Below are positions 1 to 8,140 of a stretch of DNA of 64,000 nucleotides, piece by piece; the stretch's first letter is position 1; each line of letters begins with the position of its first letter. The translations under genes were made by a program, and so were the position numbers. The notes beneath the pieces are model-generated. The model made no database searches and was not told the origin of the DNA. It saw only the letters and a list, made by a program, of their open reading frames with translations. The stretch is from Clostridia bacterium (GTDB lineage Bacteria > Bacillota > Clostridia > Oscillospirales > Acutalibacteraceae): positions 1-64,000 of the forward strand of contig JAFWYP010000022.1 in assembly GCA_017517665.1 (NCBI GenBank), written 5' to 3'.

Positions 1-1090
1 ACATCTGGGGTCTGTTGGTGAGCAATTTCATGAAGAGCATGCCGATACCGTTGAGAACGTCGTTTTCTGTTGCAAGGATGTAGGGTTCTCTTACGCCTTC
101 CCAGTCAAATGAGGTGTTGAGAAGAGCCTCTGCGAAGTCAGCGTTGGGATAGAAGTCTGTCCATTGTCTCTGACCCTGGAAGCCTGCAGCGATAGCGTTG
201 TGACCTACTGCTTCTTCTTCACAGCCTGCGGGGAGATTATCGTTGCCGTTCATGAGGTCCTTGATGATGCACATCATCTTAACAACGAATTCCCAATCCT
301 TTTCTTTCTGTTCGTCGCTCTTTCTTACGAATTCGGGGTTCTTATCGAAGCCTTCCTTGCACTTTGCCTTTGTCCATGCGAGAGCCTTCTGATATTCAGC
401 CTCGTCATAGATGCCTTCGGACATTCGGCGGATGATTTCAACCTCGTCAACGGATTCAACTCTCATGCCGAGATATTCTTCGATAAAGTCGGGGTCGATT
501 GATGAACCTGCAATACCCATGCAGATTGAACCGATCTGGAGATAGCTCTTGCCTCTCATTGTTGCAACTGCAACAGCTGAGCGTGCAAAACGGAGGAGCT
601 TTTCCTTAACGTCATCGGGCATTGATGTGTCGTCAGCATCCTGAACGTCCTTGCCGTAGATGCCGAATGCGGGAAGACCCTTCTGTGCATGAGCTGCAAG
701 AACTGCTGCAAGATAAACAGCGCCGGGTCTTTCGGTTGCGTTGAAGCCCCATACGCCCTTGATTGTTGTGGGGTCCATATCCATTGTTTCCGAGCCGTAG
801 CACCAGCAGGGAGTAACGGAAAGGGTGATGTCAACGCCTTCCTTCTTGAACTTTGCTGCGCAAGCTGCTGCTTCCGCAACACGTCCGATTGTGGTATCAG
901 CGATAACAACCTTTACGGGTTCGCCGTTTGAGTAGCGGAGATTTTCCTCAAAGAGAGCCTTTGCTGCCTTTGCCATGTTCATGGTCTGGTCTTCAAGGGA
1001 TTCTCTTACCTTGAGGGGTCCTCTTCTGCCGTCGATGATGGGGCGAATACCGATTACGGGATAATCGCCGATAAGTCTGCTTTTTGCCAT
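1..1090 (-). CDS. fucI: L-fucose isomerase, N-terminal ~363 residues (3' end outside window)
   Basis: Converts L-fucose to L-fuculose, the first intracellular step of fucose breakdown. The visible part follows E. coli FucI closely as I recall it: an [20 protein letters not shown] block at the N-terminus, then [62 protein letters not shown] and the ATEND block near the window edge. Full-length relatives are about 590-600 residues, so roughly 230 C-terminal residues lie outside. The ATG at 1090 follows an AGAAAGGAAG ribosome site. The neighbours FucU, a FGGY kinase and a class II aldolase fit a fucose route. D-arabinose isomerase activity is a known side activity of the family. Confidence 0.93.
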   Translation of the reverse strand, partial: MAKSRLIGDYPVIGIRPIIDGRRGPLKVRESLEDQTMNMAKAAKALFEENLRYSNGEPVKVVIADTTIGRVAEAAACAAKFKKEGVDITLSVTPCWCYGSETMDMDPTTIKGVWGFNATERPGAVYLAAVLAAHAQKGLPAFGIYGKDVQDADDTSMPDDVKEKLLRFARSAVAVATMRGKSYLQIGSICMGIAGSSIDPDFIEEYLGMRVESVDEVEIIRRMSEGIYDEAEYQKALAWTKAKCKEGFDKNPEFVRKSDEQKEKDWEFVVKMMCIIKDLMNGNDNLPAGCEEEAVGHNAIAAGFQGQRQWTDFYPNADFAEALLNTSFDWEGVREPYILATENDVLNGIGMLFMKLLTNRPQM

Positions 1091-1129
1091 AATAGCATCT
1101 TCCTTTCTATGATTGGTTGTATGTTATTT

Positions 1130-2161
1130 TTAATAATAGATTTGGGTAGTTGTGGGTCGTTGAGTTGTTGAGCCTTCGTCGATAGCTGTTACACCTGAGG
1201 GGCGAGTGACAACAGAATCAGGATATGTTGTAGGCACAGCCGTGGTAAGTGATGTTTCATCATAACCTACAAACTTATCACTCTGAATACTGGTCCAAAG
1301 AAGCCATACATCCTTACCGTTCTGATAATATGAATCGTCAACAAGATTGTCCTCGTCAACTGCTCTTATAAAGCCTGCTTCTCTGAGACCCTGAGCAAAG
1401 AGAGTTGCCATTTCTTCGCTCTTAAATGTAATTCTGTTCTTTGCCTTAAGCTCTGTTCTGGGCTTGCTGTACTTTGTGAGCTGACCCCAAACGAAGCCTG
1501 TTGCCCACCAATACTTATCATAAGGTCTTGTAAATATCTTCTTATAGTGACCGTCGTTATTCTTGCTAAAATAGCAGTCAAGCTGCATATCAAGCCAGTC
1601 ATCCTTATCGGCGCAGTCATAGTGGTTTGCATCGCCGTTGCCGCCCTTGTATGTTCCTGCGGGAGCAGTATAAACACCTGTTTCGGCACCAACGAACAGC
1701 CAGCCGTACTGACCCTTCCAAAGTTGTATCATCCAGTCCTTGTTTTCATATGTAAAGCGGATACGAATCTGGTCGATGAACATAGCTGCTGCAGGAGCAT
1801 ATTTGTCATAAAACTCATTGTAACCCTTTCCGCTCTGCCAACAAGCCTCATCATCAATATAAAAGAAATCGCCGTCAGGTTCGTATTCGTATCCAGCAAC
1901 ATGATTTTCTACAAGCCAATTTTGTAGCGGTGTGAGAGGTTTAGTTGTAGTAGGATTTTGCGTGCTTGTTTTTGTGTTATCTGAAATCGTTGTAAAAATT
2001 GTTTCTGTAATGTTCTTGTGATAATCAGATATTATTTCACGCAGTTCAACAACTTCGCTTTCGAGGGTTGCGACACGGTTTTCGATAGCACTGTCAACAA
2101 TCGTATATCCGAATGCACCGACAAGAATCGAAAGCGCCGCCGCAATGATTTTTTTCATCAT
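1130..2161 (-). CDS. Membrane-anchored extracellular protein, DUF4474-like
   Basis: A 343-residue protein of unknown function. Residues 4-24 form a hydrophobic N-terminal segment (signal peptide or anchor), followed by a short predicted coiled coil (residues 30-55) and a Thr/Ser-rich linker ending near residue 75. A Trp/Tyr-rich globular domain follows (about 80-290), with WKGQYGWLFVGAETGVY as its most recognisable block. The C-terminus is again Thr/Pro-rich. The central domain resembles what I recall of DUF4474, but I cannot verify this. It ends 39 bp before fucI and could be cotranscribed with it. The stalk-like Thr-rich ends suggest a cell-surface location. Confidence 0.7.
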   Translation of the reverse strand: MMKKIIAAALSILVGAFGYTIVDSAIENRVATLESEVVELREIISDYHKNITETIFTTISDNTKTSTQNPTTTKPLTPLQNWLVENHVAGYEYEPDGDFFYIDDEACWQSGKGYNEFYDKYAPAAAMFIDQIRIRFTYENKDWMIQLWKGQYGWLFVGAETGVYTAPAGTYKGGNGDANHYDCADKDDWLDMQLDCYFSKNNDGHYKKIFTRPYDKYWWATGFVWGQLTKYSKPRTELKAKNRITFKSEEMATLFAQGLREAGFIRAVDEDNLVDDSYYQNGKDVWLLWTSIQSDKFVGYDETSLTTAVPTTYPDSVVTRPSGVTAIDEGSTTQRPTTTQIYY

Positions 2162-2207
2162 ATCTTCTCGCTTTCTTTGTTTTTATTGCTACGCAAAAAC
2201 TGTTGTT

Positions 2208-2252
2208 CTCTCCCTCAGGGTCTATGACCCAGCTCCCTCGTCAGAGGGAGCC
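2208..2252 (+). repeat. Double-hairpin repeat, copy A
   Basis: Carries two adjacent hairpins: GGGTC-TAT-GACCC (2218-2230) and GCTCCCTC-GTCA-GAGGGAGC (2232-2251), preceded by CTCTCCCTCA. Copies B and C nearby share this architecture. Copy B lies about 57 bp away in inverted orientation. Confidence 0.85.
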
Positions 2253-2309
2253 TATACAGAAAGTTTCTTCTTTTCAAAAATTTCCTGCAATAATTCTGCT
2301 CACTCCTTG

Positions 2310-2353
2310 GGCTTCCTCTGACGAGGAAGCTGTCCGTAGGACTGAAGGAGAGA
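2310..2353 (-). repeat. Double-hairpin repeat, copy B (inverted relative to A and C)
   Basis: GCTTCCTC-TGAC-GAGGAAGC (2311-2330), then GTCC-GTA-GGAC (2332-2342) and GAAGGAGAGA. It reads as the reverse complement of copies A and C with compensating changes in the stems. Its outer end directly touches the stop codon (2354-2356) of the endonuclease gene. Confidence 0.85.
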
Positions 2354-2704
2354 TTATTTTTTATTAACAAAAGAATCTATGTATTCACACACACCGTAAA
2401 AATTCTCATCAATCTCATTATTCGGAATGCGGATAACGGTCAAATCAAATTCTTCAAGTTTTTCCGTGCGGATTTTATCTTTTGCCATATCGTTTTCATT
2501 ATAATGCTGTGAGCCGTCAAGTTCAATAACAAGCTTTGCTTTTGCACAATAAAAATCAACGATAAAGTTGCCGATTGATTTTTGCCGTTGAAATCTTACA
2601 GGATATCCCGAAAGAAACTCATACCAAAGCTTGCGTTCCCAAGGTGTCATGTTTTTTCGCAGGTTTTTTGCAAGAGGGATATTGGATTTGTTGTATGGTA
2701 ACAT
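2354..2704 (-). CDS. DUF559 / Vsr-like PD-(D/E)XK endonuclease-fold protein
   Basis: A 116-residue protein of the DUF559 family, related to very-short-patch-repair endonucleases. From the chosen start, the plausible active-site set is E23 (TPWERKLW), D50 (FIVDFYC), E61 and D63 (VIELDGSQH) and H67. The reading frame stays open to 2764, but those 20 extra residues would be encoded by repeat C. The ATG at 2704 has an ideal GGAGGGAGAG ribosome site supplied by that repeat, so I start there. The stop codon abuts repeat B. The gene interrupts the sugar operon between the kinase and the DUF4474-like gene. DNA cleavage or nicking is inferred from the fold; the substrate is unknown. Confidence 0.85.
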   Translation of the reverse strand: MLPYNKSNIPLAKNLRKNMTPWERKLWYEFLSGYPVRFQRQKSIGNFIVDFYCAKAKLVIELDGSQHYNENDMAKDKIRTEKLEEFDLTVIRIPNNEIDENFYGVCEYIDSFVNKK

Positions 2705-2710
2705 TTTTTT

Positions 2711-2762
2711 CTCTCCCTCCGTCTGCGACTTTGTCGCATCCACCTCCCTCGTCAGAGGAGGC
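2711..2762 (+). repeat. Double-hairpin repeat, copy C
   Basis: CTCTCCCTC, then TGCGAC-TTT-GTCGCA (2724-2738) and CCTCCCTC-GTCA-GAGGAGG (2743-2761, one bulged C). It has the same orientation as copy A and is inverted relative to copy B. On the minus strand its GGAGGGAGAG end is the Shine-Dalgarno sequence of the DUF559 gene. Confidence 0.85.
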
Positions 2763-2784
2763 AATTACAGCCATAAACTATCCG

Positions 2785-4251
2785 TTATTTTATAACCGCT
2801 TTGAATCTCTCGTAAGCTTCTGCCCATTTATCGGCATCAACAGGAGAATATTCAACTGTTTTTTCGCTTGCCTTGACGATTTTGCGAGCCTCTGCAACGC
2901 TCTTGACTGCGCCGCAAGCCATGAGCTGAACGGCAATATTGCCGAGAACGGTTGCTTCGATAGGACCTGCGATAACTGTTCTGCCGCATGAAGAAGCGGT
3001 CATCTGACAAAGAAGTGTATCCTTTGTGCCGCCGCCGATAACATGAATGACGGGATAGGTTTTACCCGTGCAGTTTTCAAGATTATCAATGGTGAGGCGG
3101 TATTTCATCGCAAGGCTTTCGTAGATGCAGCGCATAACCTCGCCCACGCTTTCGGGTACAGGCTGGTTGGTTTTGCGGCAGTATTCGCGTACTCTTTCGG
3201 GGATGTTTCCGTGAGGAACAAACTCGGGTGCATCGGGGTCGATGAAGCACTTGAAGGGTTCAGCAGCAAGAGCAAGCTTTTCAAGGTCTGCATAGGAATA
3301 ATCGCTGCCGTGTCTGTTCCAATGTCTGCGGCTTTCCTGAATGAGCCAGAGACCGATTATATTCTTGAGGAAGCCGACGGATGAATCACAGCCGCCCTCG
3401 TTGGTAACGTTCATTGCAAGAGATGTTTCGTTGACGATAGGCGCTTTGAGTTCTGTTCCGAAGAGCGACCATGTGCCGCTTGAAAGGAAGGCAAAATCTT
3501 CGCTTTCGGCAGGTACGGCGGTGATGGCACTCTGCGTATCGTGACCGCATACGCTGATAACGTCAACATCCTTGATACCGCATTCCTCGCAGATATCGTC
3601 TGTTACCTTGCCGAGAACCGTTCCCGAAGGTACGATTTCACCTAAAAGCCTTGAGGGAATGCCGAGCTTTTCAATATAGTCGGTTGCCCACGATTTGGTT
3701 TCAAGGTCAATCATCTGTGAGGTGGTTGCGATTGAATATTCGGTTGTCATTTTGCCCGTGAGCATATAACCGAAAAGGTCAGGCATGAAGAGAAGTCTGT
3801 CTGCTCTTTCAAGAATGTGAGGACGGTATTTTTTGAGCGCATAGAGCTGATAAACTGTGTTCAGCTCCATGAACTGAATGCCCGTTTTGAAATAGAAATC
3901 CTTGTTGGGGATTATCTCTGCACATTCTTCGATAAGACCGACTGTTCTTTCGTCACGGTAATGAACGGGGTTTTCGAGAAGACAGCCGAATTCGTCGATG
4001 AGACCGAAGTCAACGCCCCATGTATCAATACCGATGCTGTCAAAGCCGCCTGCATTCTTGGCATTGATGATGCCCTGCTTGATGTTATAGAAAAGGCGCA
4101 GAACGTCCCAATACATTGTCTTTCCGACTTTTACGGGGTCGTTTGAAAAGCGGTGAACTTCTTCGAGGGTGATTTTTTCGCCGTCGAATTTGCCGAGGAT
4201 TGCTCTGCCGCTTGATGCGCCGAAGTCAATGGCTAATACTCTTTTGTCCAT
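2785..4251 (-). CDS. Rhamnulokinase-family sugar kinase (probable L-fuculokinase role)
   Basis: A 488-residue FGGY-superfamily kinase. The N-terminal phosphate-binding segment is AIDFGASSGRAILG (residues 7-20). IDTWGVDFGLID, a CGHDTQSA block, the SSGTWSLFG loop and a C-terminal VIHVIGGGTKDTLLCQ adenosine-binding motif match RhaB-type kinases. It phosphorylates a ketose at O-1, making L-rhamnulose- or L-fuculose-1-phosphate. The mutarotase FucU is encoded 10 bp upstream, and fucI and a class II aldolase are close, so I infer that L-fuculose is the real substrate. No L-rhamnose isomerase is visible. Many fucose pathways use a kinase from the RhaB branch. Confidence 0.85.
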   Translation of the reverse strand: MDKRVLAIDFGASSGRAILGKFDGEKITLEEVHRFSNDPVKVGKTMYWDVLRLFYNIKQGIINAKNAGGFDSIGIDTWGVDFGLIDEFGCLLENPVHYRDERTVGLIEECAEIIPNKDFYFKTGIQFMELNTVYQLYALKKYRPHILERADRLLFMPDLFGYMLTGKMTTEYSIATTSQMIDLETKSWATDYIEKLGIPSRLLGEIVPSGTVLGKVTDDICEECGIKDVDVISVCGHDTQSAITAVPAESEDFAFLSSGTWSLFGTELKAPIVNETSLAMNVTNEGGCDSSVGFLKNIIGLWLIQESRRHWNRHGSDYSYADLEKLALAAEPFKCFIDPDAPEFVPHGNIPERVREYCRKTNQPVPESVGEVMRCIYESLAMKYRLTIDNLENCTGKTYPVIHVIGGGTKDTLLCQMTASSCGRTVIAGPIEATVLGNIAVQLMACGAVKSVAEARKIVKASEKTVEYSPVDADKWAEAYERFKAVIK

Positions 4252-4261
4252 GGTTTTCTCC

Positions 4262-4687
4262 TTACTGAATAACTACGCCTTTTTTGAGAATGATGTTGGC
4301 ATAGATTGCTGTTTCGCCCGTTGCGATAACGGCATAAGCCTTCTTTGCTCTGTCATAGAAAGCGAATCTTTCAACAAGTTCGATGTTCTTTTCGCCTTCT
4401 TCAGCAAGGATAGTCTTTTTATAGTCTTCCCAGATGGGAGGAGGATTTGAAGCATCACCGTTATCCATGAGAGCAACGGGTGCGTCAACATATGTATCAA
4501 GAGGCATGAGCTTGAGGATAGCGGCGAGGATTTCGTCAACTCCGTGACCGTCAAGGCGTACAAGTCTCTGTGCAATTGAAGCTGAGGGGAAATTTCCGTC
4601 ACCGATAACGATTTCGTCACCGTGACCCATTTCCATGAGAATTTTAAGAAGTTCTGGGGAGATTACGGGGGAGATATTCTTGAGCAT
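4262..4687 (-). CDS. fucU: L-fucose mutarotase (RbsD/FucU family)
   Basis: Interconverts alpha and beta anomers of L-fucose so that the isomerase gets its preferred form. The 141 residues match the usual FucU length. Diagnostic segments are MGHGDEIVIGDGNFP (residues 20-34, with the catalytic-type His), a short DGHGV stretch in the middle, and a C-terminal ATGETAIYANIILKKGVV. It lies 17 bp after the ABC transporter and 10 bp before the kinase, in one transcription unit. RbsD-type ribose pyranase is the alternative, but the ETAIYANIILKKG end and the fucI neighbour favour FucU. Confidence 0.92.
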   Translation of the reverse strand: MLKNISPVISPELLKILMEMGHGDEIVIGDGNFPSASIAQRLVRLDGHGVDEILAAILKLMPLDTYVDAPVALMDNGDASNPPPIWEDYKKTILAEEGEKNIELVERFAFYDRAKKAYAVIATGETAIYANIILKKGVVIQ

Positions 4688-4704
4688 GATTTTTGTTCCT
4701 TTCT

Positions 4705-6489
4705 TTACATTATTGCATACATGCTGTACATATGGCTGTAGATACCGTCTTTTTGCATCAGCTCGGAATGCGAGCCGTGCTCTGCGATGCCGTCTTCGGT
4801 GAGAACAACGATTTCGTCGGCATTGCGGATGGTGGTGAGTCTGTGGGCGATGGTAAGGGTTGTTCTGCCCTCGGAAAGACGTTCAAGCGATTCCTGAACA
4901 AGCTTTTCACTCTCGTTATCGAGTGCGGATGTTGCTTCGTCAAGCAGAAGCACGGGAGGATTCTTGAGGAAAACTCTTGCGATTGAAATTCTCTGCTTCT
5001 GACCGCCCGAGAGCTTCACGCCTCTCTCGCCGATATATGTATCAAAGCCGTCGGGAAGTGCGCTGATGAAATCATATGCACCCGCCTTTTTGGTGGCTTC
5101 GATAATTTCTTCTTCGGTTGCACCGGGTTTACCGTAGATAAGATTATCACGGATTGTTCCCGAGAAAAGATAGACATCCTGTGCAACAACGCCGATATTT
5201 GAACGGAGAGAATGAAGGGTTATATCCTTTATATTCTTTCCGTCAAGGAAAATATCGCCGCTTTCAATCTCGTAGAATCTCGGAATGAGATTGCAGAGAG
5301 TTGTTTTACCGCCGCCGCTGGGTCCGACAAGTGCAACATTTGAACCGCTGGGGATATGCAAATCAAGGTGGTTGAGGATTGTTTTTTCACCCTTGACATA
5401 GCTGAACGAAACATCCTTGAACACGATATCGCCCTTGACATCGGTGATATCAACGGCATCGGGTTCATCGGTAATATCGGGAACTTCGTCCATGATTTCG
5501 GCGAAACGCTCAATGCCCGTTATGCCTCTGCTGAACTGCTCGCTGAAATCAACGATTGAACGGATTGAACCGAGAAGGGTTGAAACAAGCAGAAGGCTTG
5601 CCGCAAAGTCGCCGGGAGTTGTAACGCCGATATGCATGAAATATGCTCCGACTCCGACAACCGCAATATACATCGTACCGTCAAGCATGGTAACGGTTGA
5701 GTGGAATTTGGACATATATTTATAGCTCTTCTTTTTGATGTCAACATAATCTCTGTTGCCGTCGGAAAATTTTGTTTTTTCGGTTGCCTCGTTGGTGAAT
5801 GAACGGACAACTCTCACGCCGAGAAGGCTGTCCTCAATTCTCGCATTGATTTCGCCCACCTGATGGCGGCTCTGACGGAAGGTGTCACGCATTTTTGTGC
5901 GTGTTTTCTTTGTAAGAATTATCATGAACGGCATCATTGCGAAAACACAGACTGCAAGACGCCAGTCCATTGATGCGAAAATAAAGAAGCTTGCAAAAAA
6001 TTTTACGATTGTCATAAACACCATTTCGGGGAAATGGTGCGCCCATTCAGCAATATCGAAAAGGTCGGAGGTCATGCGGCTCATAATCTGACCGACTTTT
6101 GTGTTATCGAAAAATGTGAACGAAAGCTTTTGGAGATGATCAAACATATCCTCGCGCATTCGGTTTTCGATTTTAACGCCCATAATATGACCGTAATATG
6201 CCTGACAGTAGCTTGCAAGGCAGGCAATCGCCTTGAATCCTATGTAAAAAAGGCATATAAACAGAATTCTTTTTAAAGTGAGCGATGCGACATCCTCAAC
6301 ACCCGCATTGGTGATTTCACGCACAATCAGCGGAAGTGCGATATCGCAGGCGGCTGAAACCGCAACGCAGAAAAGCACGAGCGCTTCGGTGCCGAGATGT
6401 TTTTTAAGATACGGGAAGAATCTCTGCATGAGAGAAAAACTTTTTTTCATTGAGTTTTTCTTTTGTTCCTCGGGTTTGTTTCCTTTCAT
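4705..6489 (-). CDS. ABC exporter half-transporter (MsbA/LmrA type)
   Basis: A 594-residue fused permease-ATPase. The N-terminal ABC_membrane domain (about residues 35-320, six helices) is followed by a nucleotide-binding domain: Walker A GPSGGGKTT, Q-loop VVAQDVYLF, signature LSGGQKQR, Walker B VLLLDEATSALD and H-loop AHRLTTI. This is the architecture of lipid, drug or peptide exporters, not of a sugar importer, which is odd at the head of a sugar operon. The ATG at 6489 has a GAGGA ribosome site. An exporter coupled by chance to fucU-kinase, or one handling a glycolipid, are both possible; the substrate cannot be inferred. Confidence 0.92.
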   Translation of the reverse strand: MKGNKPEEQKKNSMKKSFSLMQRFFPYLKKHLGTEALVLFCVAVSAACDIALPLIVREITNAGVEDVASLTLKRILFICLFYIGFKAIACLASYCQAYYGHIMGVKIENRMREDMFDHLQKLSFTFFDNTKVGQIMSRMTSDLFDIAEWAHHFPEMVFMTIVKFFASFFIFASMDWRLAVCVFAMMPFMIILTKKTRTKMRDTFRQSRHQVGEINARIEDSLLGVRVVRSFTNEATEKTKFSDGNRDYVDIKKKSYKYMSKFHSTVTMLDGTMYIAVVGVGAYFMHIGVTTPGDFAASLLLVSTLLGSIRSIVDFSEQFSRGITGIERFAEIMDEVPDITDEPDAVDITDVKGDIVFKDVSFSYVKGEKTILNHLDLHIPSGSNVALVGPSGGGKTTLCNLIPRFYEIESGDIFLDGKNIKDITLHSLRSNIGVVAQDVYLFSGTIRDNLIYGKPGATEEEIIEATKKAGAYDFISALPDGFDTYIGERGVKLSGGQKQRISIARVFLKNPPVLLLDEATSALDNESEKLVQESLERLSEGRTTLTIAHRLTTIRNADEIVVLTEDGIAEHGSHSELMQKDGIYSHMYSMYAIM

Positions 6490-6670
6490 TATTATTCCTC
6501 TTTCAAATTATAAAGATTGTTATAATTATACATAGTATATTATGTAACAATTTTTAAAAATTGTAAAGAGGTTTACAGAATTAATTTTACGAACAAAAGA
6601 AAAAAGACAGCTTGAGTAAAGCTGCCCTGCAAACAAATGTAAATTCATTTTTAGTGTTGAGTTTTAAGTT

Positions 6671-6790
6671 TTTTCCGTCTGCGACGGAGTGATATTTTAT
6701 CCGCCGAAAAACTTGCGAAGCAAATACCGCTTGACGAAGTCAAATATCATTGGGAAGCAATACAATTCGCTGAAAGCGAATAAAACTATA
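6671..6790. repeat. Array of triloop mini-hairpins
   Basis: Successive short palindromes, mostly with a GAA loop: CCGTC-TGC-GACGG (6675-6687), TTGC-GAA-GCAA (6713-6723), TTGAC-GAA-GTCAA (6731-6743), a weaker ATTG/CAAT stem (6749-6761), and TTCGCT-GAA-AGCGAA (6766-6780). The stems differ but the layout is the same, so this is a structured interspersed repeat, not simple-sequence DNA. Confidence 0.7.
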
Positions 6791-6794
6791 CAAA

Positions 6795-6828
6795 GAAAAA
6801 GCCGAGGCCTCGCAGCCTCGGATTTTTC
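6795..6828 (-). terminator. Rho-independent terminator of the class II aldolase gene
   Basis: Stem CCGAGGC (6802-6808) / GCCTCGG (6815-6821) with a 6-nt loop. It is flanked by an A-tract on the left and ATTTTT on the right, so it can stop transcription from either side. The minus-strand aldolase gene ends 45 bp before it. Confidence 0.85.
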
Positions 6829-6872
6829 TCGTATAAAACGGGGGGGACAAAAGATGGTAGTGGTCAAATTAA

Positions 6873-8075
6873 TTATTTCTCTGCCTGCTTGGAATATTTG
6901 AGAGTATAGACAATTCTCATAAGCCAAGCTTCGGCAGGGTTGATTGCCTTTGTCTTGCCGAACACCTTTGAGGTGAGCAAGGTAAGGCCGCTTTTGCTCA
7001 TAATCATGTCAACCGCCTGTGCATCGCCTTCGTTTGCGCCGCAGCAAAGAGCACCCATATCCTTGATAAGAACGGCATTCTTGCCTTTTATCTTCTTTGC
7101 GGCATATTCGGGAGCTTTTGCACATTTGACGGTAGGACCGCATATCTGAGCAAAGTCGTCAAGCAGAGGCTTCATTGTTTTTCCGAGTCTGGAAACGGCA
7201 ACAACCTCACTTGAACCGTTGTGGATTATATTGTTGAATTTGGGACAAGCTGTGTAGATGTCCTTATGAGCGTTCAGAACATTTGCAAGATTTCCGATAG
7301 CGGATGACGGGCCGTTGAGCTCCATTGTCATTTCGTCACCGTTTTCGCTGTTTGTGAAAACGATTTCGCCGCTTTCTCTGTTGCAAACACTATTATACAG
7401 CAAGGATTTATCAATTTCAACAGTTTTTTCGGATTTTGTGAGCTTATCGGCAATCTCTGAACAGAAATCGTCAAGATTATCCGACTTTAATCCGAGTTTT
7501 GATTTTGCAGCGCCGAGAATATAGTCAGCACAAACCTTTTCGAGTGTGCTTGCAACCTGAAAAGCCTCTTCGCTGTCCTTGCCAAAGCAGAGAGCACCGT
7601 GGTGAGCCATGATAACAGCCTTTGAGGGACTGAGTCTGAGTGCGGTTGTTACACCCTTTCTGAGCTTCTTTGTGCCGGGCAGACCGTAGCCGCCGAGATG
7701 GACAACGCTTCCGATAAGGCTTGCGGCTTCGCCTGCAACCTTTTCAATGCCGCTTGAAAGAGCACTGACTGCGGAAGCGACCTTCTGATGGGTATGGATA
7801 ACGAAATTTGCTTCGGGATACTGCTTATAAACCTCGGCATGAATACCCTTTTCGGACGAGGGCTTTACGTTGCCGCCCCATTCGAGAGTGTTGATTGCAA
7901 CCTCAACGATATCGTCGGGAGTGAGTCCGATATAGGGTTTTCCGCTGGGAGTGATAACAAATGTTTTATCGTCAACACGGCAGCTTACGTTGCCCCATGT
8001 TCTTGCAATAAGACCGTTTTCAACAAGTCTTTCGCCTGCTTCTATAACAAGCTTTTTAGCGGTTAAAACATCCAT
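6873..8075 (-). CDS. Tandem class II aldolase/adducin-family protein, second domain degenerate
   Basis: Probably splits L-fuculose-1-phosphate (or rhamnulose-1-phosphate) into dihydroxyacetone phosphate and L-lactaldehyde. Known aldolases of this family are about 215 residues; this protein has 400 and contains two related domains. Domain 1 (about 1-215) keeps the full zinc and catalytic set: E75 (SSEKGIHAE), H94 and H96 (VIHTHQ) and H158/H159 (MAHHGAL), matching E73, H92, H94 and H155 of E. coli FucA. Domain 2 (about 225-400) repeats the fold outline (NIIHNGSSEVV, VLIKDMGALCCG) but lacks the HTH and HHG ligands, so it is likely structural or regulatory. The ATG at 8075 has a GAAAGGAAAAC ribosome site. 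Confidence 0.85.
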   Translation of the reverse strand: MDVLTAKKLVIEAGERLVENGLIARTWGNVSCRVDDKTFVITPSGKPYIGLTPDDIVEVAINTLEWGGNVKPSSEKGIHAEVYKQYPEANFVIHTHQKVASAVSALSSGIEKVAGEAASLIGSVVHLGGYGLPGTKKLRKGVTTALRLSPSKAVIMAHHGALCFGKDSEEAFQVASTLEKVCADYILGAAKSKLGLKSDNLDDFCSEIADKLTKSEKTVEIDKSLLYNSVCNRESGEIVFTNSENGDEMTMELNGPSSAIGNLANVLNAHKDIYTACPKFNNIIHNGSSEVVAVSRLGKTMKPLLDDFAQICGPTVKCAKAPEYAAKKIKGKNAVLIKDMGALCCGANEGDAQAVDMIMSKSGLTLLTSKVFGKTKAINPAEAWLMRIVYTLKYSKQAEK

Positions 8076-8103
8076 GGTAGTTTTCCTTTCGGATTATTTA
8101 AAA

Positions 8104-8132
8104 TAAGGCGGGATATCGGGTATCCCGCCGCG
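8104..8132 (-). terminator. Terminator or attenuator hairpin after the aminotransferase gene
   Basis: A perfect 9-bp stem GGCGGGATA (8107-8115) / TATCCCGCC (8121-8129) with a 5-nt loop, followed on the minus strand by TTATTTTAAAT. It lies between the aminotransferase stop (8141) and the aldolase start (8075). With so little space for a new promoter, it may terminate only part of the transcripts. Confidence 0.75.
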
Positions 8133-8140
8133 GTTGTTTC

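Larger units (their letters stand above)
6490..6872. other. 383-bp intergenic region: hairpins, repeat array and terminator, no gene seen
   Basis: No convincing coding sequence. From left to right it holds AT-rich DNA upstream of the ABC gene (a possible minus-strand TTTACA-N17-CATAAT promoter near 6540-6570), a small hairpin CAGCTT-GAGTA-AAGCTG at 6609-6625, a mini-hairpin array at 6671-6790, and the terminator of the aldolase gene at 6795-6828. Confidence 0.7.
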
